Below, in pieces: positions 6,733-11,189 of a stretch of DNA of 11,189 bases. This DNA comes from Opitutus sp. GAS368. GTDB taxonomy: Bacteria; Verrucomicrobiota; Verrucomicrobiae; Opitutales; UBA953. The position numbers and the translations under genes are program-made. The notes beneath the pieces were generated by a model. The model did not search any database, was not told where the DNA came from, and saw only the letters and a program-made list of their open reading frames with translations. Location of the stretch: positions 1-11,189 of the forward strand of contig CALQQQ010000018.1 in the NCBI GenBank assembly GCA_943332745.1, given 5' to 3'. The first letter of the stretch is position 1; every line of letters begins with the position of its first letter.

Positions 6733-7830
6733 TTATTTCTGCGCGCCACCCGCAAGCAGGGCGCGGACCGCGGCTTCTTCCGGCACGGAATCCGCTGTGC
6801 AGGCCGCGCCGATGCCGTCCTGCAGGACGAAGCGTAATTTGCCGCCGCGGACCTTCTTATCGCGACGCATCGCGGCGAGCATAGGCTCGAGCGGGAGCGG
6901 CGTGCGCAGTGCGGTGGGCAGGGCGTGCAGCTTGAGCGTCGCCTCGACCTGTTCGGCCTGTGCGGCGGTGCAATGCTTGAGCTCGGCGGAAAGGCGCGCG
7001 GCCATCACGAGGCCGATCGCGACGGCTTCGCCGTGTAGGTAGGTGCCGTAGCCGGCGGTGGCCTCGATGGCGTGACCAAAGGTATGGCCGAGGTTGAGGA
7101 GCGCACGTCCGCCTTGGGCGCTGGTCTCGCGTTCGTCGCCGGCGACGACGCCGGCCTTAATCTCGACGCAGCGGCGGATGACGCGCGGCAGCAGCGGATG
7201 ATTCCAGGCGAGCGGTGAGTTCTGCTCCAGGAGCCCAAAGAGGTCGGCGTCGGCGATGATGCCGTGCTTAATGACTTCGGCCATGCCCGCGGCGAACTCG
7301 CGCGGGGGCAGGGTGGCCAACAGGTCGGTGTCGGCGAAGACGGCCGTGGGCTGATGGAAGTTGCCGACGAGGTTCTTGCCCGCGGAGAGATTGATGCCGG
7401 TCTTGCCGCCGACGGAACTGTCGACCATCGCGAGTAGGGTCGTCGGAATCTGGTAGAAATCGACTCCCCGCTGGTAGGAGGCGGCTGCGAAGCCGGCGAG
7501 GTCGCCGACAACGCCGCCACCGAGCGCGAAGACGGCACCATCACGGGCTACGCCGTTGGCAGCGAGGAAATCCCAGACGCGGGCGAGTTCGGCGGCCGAC
7601 TTGGCGGTCTCGCCGTCCGTCGCCGTCGCGAGCACGGGCATGAGGCGAGCGAGCTGCGCAGTGAAACCAGATTGGGCGGCCGCGACGCCGGGCGAGGTGA
7701 GCGCGACGCACTTCTGGCCGGCGGCCACGCGGCGTTCGGCCACAGCCAAGGCTTCCTTGCACATCCCGGCCCCGATGCGGACGGGGTAGGAGCGCTGGCC
7801 TAGTTCGACAGTAACGGTCTCGGCCGACAT
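6733..7830 (-). CDS. aroB: 3-dehydroquinate synthase
   Basis: 365 residues, a normal length. The enzyme turns DAHP into 3-dehydroquinate, the second step of the shikimate pathway, using NAD+ and a divalent metal in the cytoplasm. Visible motifs: nucleotide-binding GGGVVGD (104-110), IPTTLLAMVDSSVGGKTG (128-145), and the metal ligands Glu185 (MAEVIKHG), His249 (LNLGHTFGH) and His266 (YLHGEAV). Conserved Lys residues in KNLVGNFHQP and RDKKVRGGKLRFVL are present. It is the last gene of the rib-nusB-ftsY-aroB run, 42 bp after ftsY, with a weak ribosome binding site. No hairpin terminator is visible after it, because the stop lies 2 bp from that of the opposing lipoprotein gene. All catalytic positions I can check are intact. 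Confidence 0.97.
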   Translation of the reverse strand: MSAETVTVELGQRSYPVRIGAGMCKEALAVAERRVAAGQKCVALTSPGVAAAQSGFTAQLARLMPVLATATDGETAKSAAELARVWDFLAANGVARDGAVFALGGGVVGDLAGFAAASYQRGVDFYQIPTTLLAMVDSSVGGKTGINLSAGKNLVGNFHQPTAVFADTDLLATLPPREFAAGMAEVIKHGIIADADLFGLLEQNSPLAWNHPLLPRVIRRCVEIKAGVVAGDERETSAQGGRALLNLGHTFGHAIEATAGYGTYLHGEAVAIGLVMAARLSAELKHCTAAQAEQVEATLKLHALPTALRTPLPLEPMLAAMRRDKKVRGGKLRFVLQDGIGAACTADSVPEEAAVRALLAGGAQK

Positions 7831-7872
7831 AGGTTCACGCTGAGGTGAGGCGCCCTCGCTGGCAAGACAACC

Positions 7873-8775
7873 TCACTCCGCCAGGCCGACGATCGACCGG
7901 GCATAGGCCCGCGCATCGAACGGCTGGAGGTCGGCCGGTTGCTCGCCGACGCCGATGTAGCGGACCGGGACGCCAAGTTCGCGGACCACCGCGACGAGCG
8001 CGCCGCCGCGGGCGGTGCCGTCGAGTTTGGTGACGATCAGGCCGGTGAGGCCGACCGCCTCATGGAAGATGCGGGCCTGCTCAATCGAGTTCGCGCCGAG
8101 CGAACCGTCGAGGACGAGCCACTTCTCGTGCGGTGCGCCAGGGTGGGCCTTGGCCGTCACGCGGACGACCTTACGTAGTTCTTCCAGAAGATGGGCCTTG
8201 GTGTGAAGACGGCCCGCGGTGTCGAGGACGACGACGTCCACGCCGCGCGCGACGCCGGCCTTGGCCGCATCGAAGGCCACGGCGGCAGGATCGGCTCCGG
8301 CGGCTCCGCCGACGACTTCGACTCCCAGCCGATCGGCCCAGGCGGAAAGTTGTTCGCCGGCCGCGGCACGGAAAGTGTCGCACGCACCGAGCAGGCAGGT
8401 CTTGCCTTCCTCGCGCCAGCGCCAGGCAAGCTTAGCGGCGGTGGTGGTCTTCCCGGCACCGTTGACGCCGAGGAGCATGATGACATGCGGCTTCGAAAGG
8501 GCGGGTGCGGCGACAGTGTCGCCACCAAGCGCGCGGACGATACTCTCAGCCGCGGCCTCGGCCGGCGAGGTCTTGCGTAGGGCAGCTTCTGATTTCCAGG
8601 CGGAGCGGGCGGCTTCGACGACCTCGTCGGCGGTGGCCGGACCGAAGTCGGCGGCGATGAGTCGTTCGCGGAGTTGCTCGGCCGACTCGGCGTCCATCGG
8701 CCGAGCCAGCAGGTTGGCCATGGCCTCGGCCGTGCGGCTGAGGCCGGACTTCAGTCGTTCGAAGAAGCCCGCCAT
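7873..8775 (-). CDS. ftsY: Signal recognition particle receptor FtsY
   Basis: 300 residues: the NG GTPase core with no long acidic A domain before it. FtsY binds the SRP protein Ffh at the membrane and hands ribosome-nascent chains to SecYEG. The N domain is at about 1-85, opening with an amphipathic MAGFFERLKSGL helix that could touch the membrane. G-domain motifs are GVNGAGKTTT (103-112), DTFRAAA (133-139), DTAGR (185-189), TKLDGTARGG (249-258) and the closing GVGEQPADLQPF (275-286). The last is diagnostic of FtsY (GxGE...DL.PF) rather than Ffh. The usual DATTGQN motif reads DGSLGAN (223-229), an odd variant at a position that contacts Ffh and nucleotide. The gene starts 3 nt after the nusB stop, with GAGGGTGG just upstream of the ATG. 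Confidence 0.96.
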   Translation of the reverse strand: MAGFFERLKSGLSRTAEAMANLLARPMDAESAEQLRERLIAADFGPATADEVVEAARSAWKSEAALRKTSPAEAAAESIVRALGGDTVAAPALSKPHVIMLLGVNGAGKTTTAAKLAWRWREEGKTCLLGACDTFRAAAGEQLSAWADRLGVEVVGGAAGADPAAVAFDAAKAGVARGVDVVVLDTAGRLHTKAHLLEELRKVVRVTAKAHPGAPHEKWLVLDGSLGANSIEQARIFHEAVGLTGLIVTKLDGTARGGALVAVVRELGVPVRYIGVGEQPADLQPFDARAYARSIVGLAE

Positions 8776-8778
8776 GGT

Positions 8779-9561
8779 TCAACCACCCTCGGCTTTGCGC
8801 GGGTCGCGGCCCAGTTCTTCCTTATAGCTGTCCAAGATGCCGTTCACGAATCGCTTCGATTCCTCGGTCGAGAACTCCTTGGCGATGTCGACGGCCTCAT
8901 TGATGCTGACGACCGGCGGGATGTCCGTGCGACGCATGAGCTCGAAGATGGCGATGCGCAGGATGGCGAGATCGACACGCGCGATGCGGCCAAAGGCCCA
9001 GTTCTTGGCGTACTTACCGATGACTTCATCGATGAGTGCGAGGTCGCGGATCACGCCCTGAATCAGCTCTTCGGCGAAGGCGTAATATTCACGGGGTTGC
9101 GGACGTTCGGAGAAGAAGTCGAAGAGCCCCGTTACCATGTCGGCGTGGCGCTGGACTTCCCAGGAGCAGAGGAACTGCATGGCGGCCACGCGGCTGTCAT
9201 GGCGGCGATTGCGCTTCGCGGGGGGCGCGGCCGGGTCCGGTGCGACTGGCTCGTCGGGAGCGACGATGGCAATTTCGATCCCAGCTGGGATGTTGTGGCG
9301 GCGGAAAGCGTCGACGGTCTTCGGGCTGGAGCCAATGATCTCGATTAGGCGCCGATGGCTGCGGATTTCCTCGCGGAGCGCGGTGCGTGGCTCTTCGACC
9401 TGCGAAGGCAGTGGGAAAGGGCCCGAGATGCGGGCGCCGGTGCCGACGATGCTGGCGATAATGTCGGCTGCGGTCTGGTCCGCCATGCGGTAGTCGACGC
9501 CTTTAATCCGGATACGGATCTTGGCGCGCGCGGAGGCGGTAGTAGGCGAGTCGTTTTCCAT
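8779..9561 (-). CDS. nusB: S10 (NusE)-NusB fusion, transcription antitermination factor
   Basis: 260 residues, against the usual 130-160 for NusB. Residues about 121-250 are a full NusB domain: RHDSRVAAMQFLCSWEV, FAEELIQGVIRDLALID, RVDLAILRIAIFELM, PPVVSINEAVDIAKEF and RFVNGILD. Residues about 13-99 match ribosomal protein S10: KIRIRIKGVDYR, ADQTAADII, TGARISGPFPLP, RSHRRLIEII, KTVDAFRR and an AGIEIAI end. An Ala/Pro-rich linker (100-120) joins them. In E. coli, S10 (NusE) and NusB form a heterodimer that binds boxA RNA and supports antitermination, notably on rRNA operons; here both are in one chain. Between PLP and R-S-H this protein has 14 residues where E. coli S10 has about 24, so the ribosome-inserting loop is cut down. 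The start at 9561 is firm because S10 begins at residue 13. It has no clear Shine-Dalgarno site and lies 3 nt after the ribH stop. Confidence 0.93.
   Translation of the reverse strand: MENDSPTTASARAKIRIRIKGVDYRMADQTAADIIASIVGTGARISGPFPLPSQVEEPRTALREEIRSHRRLIEIIGSSPKTVDAFRRHNIPAGIEIAIVAPDEPVAPDPAAPPAKRNRRHDSRVAAMQFLCSWEVQRHADMVTGLFDFFSERPQPREYYAFAEELIQGVIRDLALIDEVIGKYAKNWAFGRIARVDLAILRIAIFELMRRTDIPPVVSINEAVDIAKEFSTEESKRFVNGILDSYKEELGRDPRKAEGG
9265..9525 (-). other. S10/NusE-like domain within the NusB gene
   Basis: Codons 13-99 of the nusB gene encode the S10-type domain. Matches to S10 recalled from memory include IRIR near the start, the DQ pair, TGA..GP.PLP, R(T/S)H.RL..I and KTVDA. The missing loop maps to about 9364-9405. 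Confidence 0.9.
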
Positions 9562-9564
9562 CGT

Positions 9565-10101
9565 TCAGTTCTGGGCGAAAGGTTCCTGGCCGCCGCGCTT
9601 ACGTTCCTCTTCCTCGACCTGATCGAGGCGTTCGCCGAGCGTGATTCGGTGGCGAGCCATGGTGAGGGCGGCGTGTGCGAATTCGGTGCCGCGGTCGAGC
9701 GAGCCCTGGCAGCGCGCGACAGCCTGTTCGCGATTGTTGGTGACGATGATGCCGTTGATTACCGGGACCTCGGCGCGTATAGCCGCATCCTGGAGTGCGT
9801 GGGCCGTCGAGTTCGCGATGATCTCGTGGTGCGGAGTGTCACCGGCGATGACGACGCCCAGGGCGATGATGCAGTCATAATCGCCCGTCATGGCCGACAT
9901 GTAGGCCGCGAAGGGAATCTCACCGGAGCCCGGGACGGCGACCTCAACGATGGCGGCAGCGGGGACGCCCGCGGCCCGAAGGCCTTTGATGGCGTTCTTC
10001 TTTAGGGCCTGGACGAGTTCCGCGTTGTAGCCTGCCGACACGATGGCGAAGCGAAGTTCGGCGCCGTCGATGGCGTCAGGAGTGGGCTTGTCTAGGCTCA
10101 T
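9565..10101 (-). CDS. ribH: 6,7-dimethyl-8-ribityllumazine synthase
   Basis: 178 residues from ATG 10101-10099. A TTG at 10149 would add 16 residues with no family resemblance and no ribosome binding site, so ATG is preferred, although it too lacks a clear Shine-Dalgarno site. The enzyme condenses the RibB product (dihydroxybutanone phosphate) with the ribitylaminouracil to give lumazine, the riboflavin precursor. Visible motifs: IVSAGYNAELVQAL (20-33, with the substrate-stacking aromatic as Tyr), VPGSGEIPFA (56-65), GDTPHHE with catalytic His91, and Arg130 in EQAVARCQGSLDRG. Two departures from the common pattern are Ala86 where VIRG normally has Arg, and DRG in place of NKG near 136-138. 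A charged tail (QVEEEERKRGGQEPF) extends past the core. The gene lies between ribBA and nusB, a common arrangement. Confidence 0.95.
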   Translation of the reverse strand: MSLDKPTPDAIDGAELRFAIVSAGYNAELVQALKKNAIKGLRAAGVPAAAIVEVAVPGSGEIPFAAYMSAMTGDYDCIIALGVVIAGDTPHHEIIANSTAHALQDAAIRAEVPVINGIIVTNNREQAVARCQGSLDRGTEFAHAALTMARHRITLGERLDQVEEEERKRGGQEPFAQN

Positions 10102-10170
10102 GGCAGAAGAACAGATGGCCGATGGAGTCGGTTCCGAACCCCTCTGCAAGCGGAAACGGCCAAAAACTGT

Positions 10171-11189
10171 TTAGAACGGAACCTGCTCGACGATCTCAAG
10201 TCCGTAACCGCCGAGTCCCACGACCTTGCGCGGGTTATTCGTGATGAGCTGGATGCGCCGGAGTCCGAGGTGCGAAAGGATCTGGGCACCGATACCGTAG
10301 TCACGCGCGTCCATCGCGCCGAGGCGGATGCCGGATTGGTCGGCCTGCACGCCGCCAAAGGGCTGGGTGACGTGGACAATCACGCCGCGGCCAGCCTTGG
10401 CGACGGCTTCGAAACTGGCGGCGAGCGAGGTGCCCGCGCCGAAAGCGCTCCCGCGGAAAAGGTCACCGAGCATGTTTTCGCGCTGCACGCGGACGAGCGT
10501 CGGCGATTCGTCTGGCTGACCGAGGGTGAAGACGAGGTGCTGGCGTCCATCAGGGAGGGAGCGGTAGACGCTCAGCTTGAATTCGCCCCACGCGGACTGG
10601 AAGGGGCTTTCGGCGACGAGTTCGACGAGGCGTTCGCGGCGGTGGCGGAACTCGATGAGCTGCGCGATGGAGATCATGTGCAGCCCGAACTTCTTCTTGA
10701 GTTCAACGAGCTCAGGCAGGCGCGCCATCGATCCATCTTCGTTCAGGATTTCGCAGATGACTCCGCTGGGGTGCAGGCCGGCGAGGGAGGCGAGGTCGAC
10801 CGCCGCTTCGGTGTGGCCGGCGCGTTGGAGCACGCCGCCGGGTCGGGCGAGGAGTGGGAAGATGTGGCCAGGCTGCACGAGCGCTTCGGGCTTGGCTTGA
10901 GGGTCGGCGAGGATCGCGATGGTCTTGGCGCGGTCGTAGGCGGAGATGCCGGTGGAGATTCCCTCGGCGGCGTCAACGGCCACGGCGAAGGCGGTGCGCT
11001 GCGATTCACGATTCTCCGGCACCATCTGGGAGATGCCTAGACGGCGGAGCTGATGCTCGACCGTGGGGACGCAGATGAGCCCGCGCGCGTGGCGGATCAT
11101 CATGTTGACCGTCTCGGGGGTTGCCTTCGAAGCCGCCATCACGAGATCGCCCTCGTTTTCGCGGTTCTCGTCATCGGTCACGATGACGA
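10171..11189 (-). CDS. ribBA: 3,4-dihydroxy-2-butanone 4-phosphate synthase with degenerate GTP cyclohydrolase II domain, 5'-partial
   Basis: The gene enters from the right edge; the first complete codons read V-I-V followed by TDDENRENEGDLV, so the true start lies only a short way beyond the window. The GTG at 11181 is an internal Val, not a start. The N-terminal half is a sound RibB: the DENRENEGD metal site, TGISAYDRAKTI, GHIFPL, RAGHTEAAVDL and the GVICEIL Cys. It converts ribulose 5-phosphate to dihydroxybutanone phosphate. The C-terminal half aligns with GTP cyclohydrolase II (SAWGEFKLSVY, DARDYGIGAQIL, LITNNPRK) but lacks the key residues: the zinc cysteines of the CLTGD...RCDCG motif are absent (ENMLGDLFRGSAFGAG), and the RQEGRGIGL loop reads VTQPFGG. 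The chain also ends early, at VEQVPF. This half is probably not a cyclohydrolase, so the cell should carry a separate ribA. It precedes ribH by 69 bp. Confidence 0.92.
   Translation of the reverse strand, partial: VIVTDDENRENEGDLVMAASKATPETVNMMIRHARGLICVPTVEHQLRRLGISQMVPENRESQRTAFAVAVDAAEGISTGISAYDRAKTIAILADPQAKPEALVQPGHIFPLLARPGGVLQRAGHTEAAVDLASLAGLHPSGVICEILNEDGSMARLPELVELKKKFGLHMISIAQLIEFRHRRERLVELVAESPFQSAWGEFKLSVYRSLPDGRQHLVFTLGQPDESPTLVRVQRENMLGDLFRGSAFGAGTSLAASFEAVAKAGRGVIVHVTQPFGGVQADQSGIRLGAMDARDYGIGAQILSHLGLRRIQLITNNPRKVVGLGGYGLEIVEQVPF
10174..10611 (-). other. Degenerate GTP cyclohydrolase II-like domain
   Basis: This is the 3' part of the ribBA-like gene. The fold-bearing stretches survive (WGEF, RDYGIGAQIL, TNNPRK). 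The zinc-cysteine segment (about 10432-10491) and the catalytic loop (about 10351-10389) are replaced, and the usual C-terminal tail after VPF is missing. Confidence 0.8.

Noticed and set aside
7843..7877. Possible hairpin (gtgagg/cctcac) between ftsY and aroB
   Set aside because: There are only six pairs around a 20-nt loop with no T-run; it is too weak to call an attenuator or terminator.
8674..9348. 224-codon plus-strand open frame across the ftsY-nusB junction
   Set aside because: It spans two well-supported genes on the other strand and their junction; this is a shadow of GC-rich codon use.
10102..10170. Riboswitch or attenuator between the ribBA-like gene and ribH
   Set aside because: The 69-bp gap is far too short for an FMN riboswitch and contains no stable stem with a U-run.
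10270..11040. 256-codon plus-strand open frame inside the ribBA-like gene
   Set aside because: It lies fully antisense to a clear RibB domain, has no family resemblance and no supporting start context.

Overview
The window reads as an ordinary, GC-rich bacterial chromosome segment with almost no non-coding DNA. Ten protein genes are supported, two of them cut by the window edges. I see no RNA genes, mobile elements or CRISPR array. The organism is most likely a Gram-negative in or near the Verrucomicrobiota/PVC group (Opitutae-like). This is inference from the GldA/F/G-type ABC cassette with a DUF4340 protein, the lipoprotein signal, the high GC and the frequent lack of strong Shine-Dalgarno sites; no marker gene settles it.

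Region 1 (1-3582, minus strand): a tightly coupled four-gene transport operon read right to left. It encodes an ABC ATPase (2596-3582), an ABC-2 permease (1835-2596, sharing one base with the ATPase gene), a GldG-type membrane-anchored auxiliary protein (325-1833) and a DUF4340 membrane-anchored protein that runs off the left edge (317 to 1). Together they should form one inner-membrane complex with two large extracytoplasmic subunits.

Region 2 (3583-4477): a strong symmetric hairpin terminator (3704-3737) closes a single minus-strand gene for a one-pass membrane protein with a TPR-like, YfgM-like periplasmic part (3755-4477).

Region 3 (4478-6730): a 77-bp divergent spacer, then two plus-strand genes: a 646-residue phosphoglucomutase/phosphomannomutase (4555-6495) and a 76-residue lipoprotein (6500-6730). 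The lipoprotein gene converges on aroB with only 2 bp between the stop codons.

Region 4 (6733-11189, minus strand): an operon read right to left, ribBA-like (cut at the right edge), ribH, nusB, ftsY, aroB. It joins riboflavin synthesis, transcription antitermination, SRP-dependent membrane targeting and the shikimate pathway.

The most striking finding is in region 4. The 'nusB' product is a fusion: residues about 13-99 are a ribosomal protein S10 (NusE) domain, joined by an Ala/Pro-rich linker to a complete NusB domain. S10 and NusB are known partners in the antitermination complex. Here they form one chain, and the part of S10 that normally inserts into the ribosome is shortened by about ten residues, suggesting a dedicated, non-ribosomal NusE. 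A second notable point is that the GTP cyclohydrolase II half of the RibBA-like protein has lost its zinc cysteines and its catalytic Gln/Arg loop, so it is probably a RibB with a degenerate, non-catalytic tail domain.
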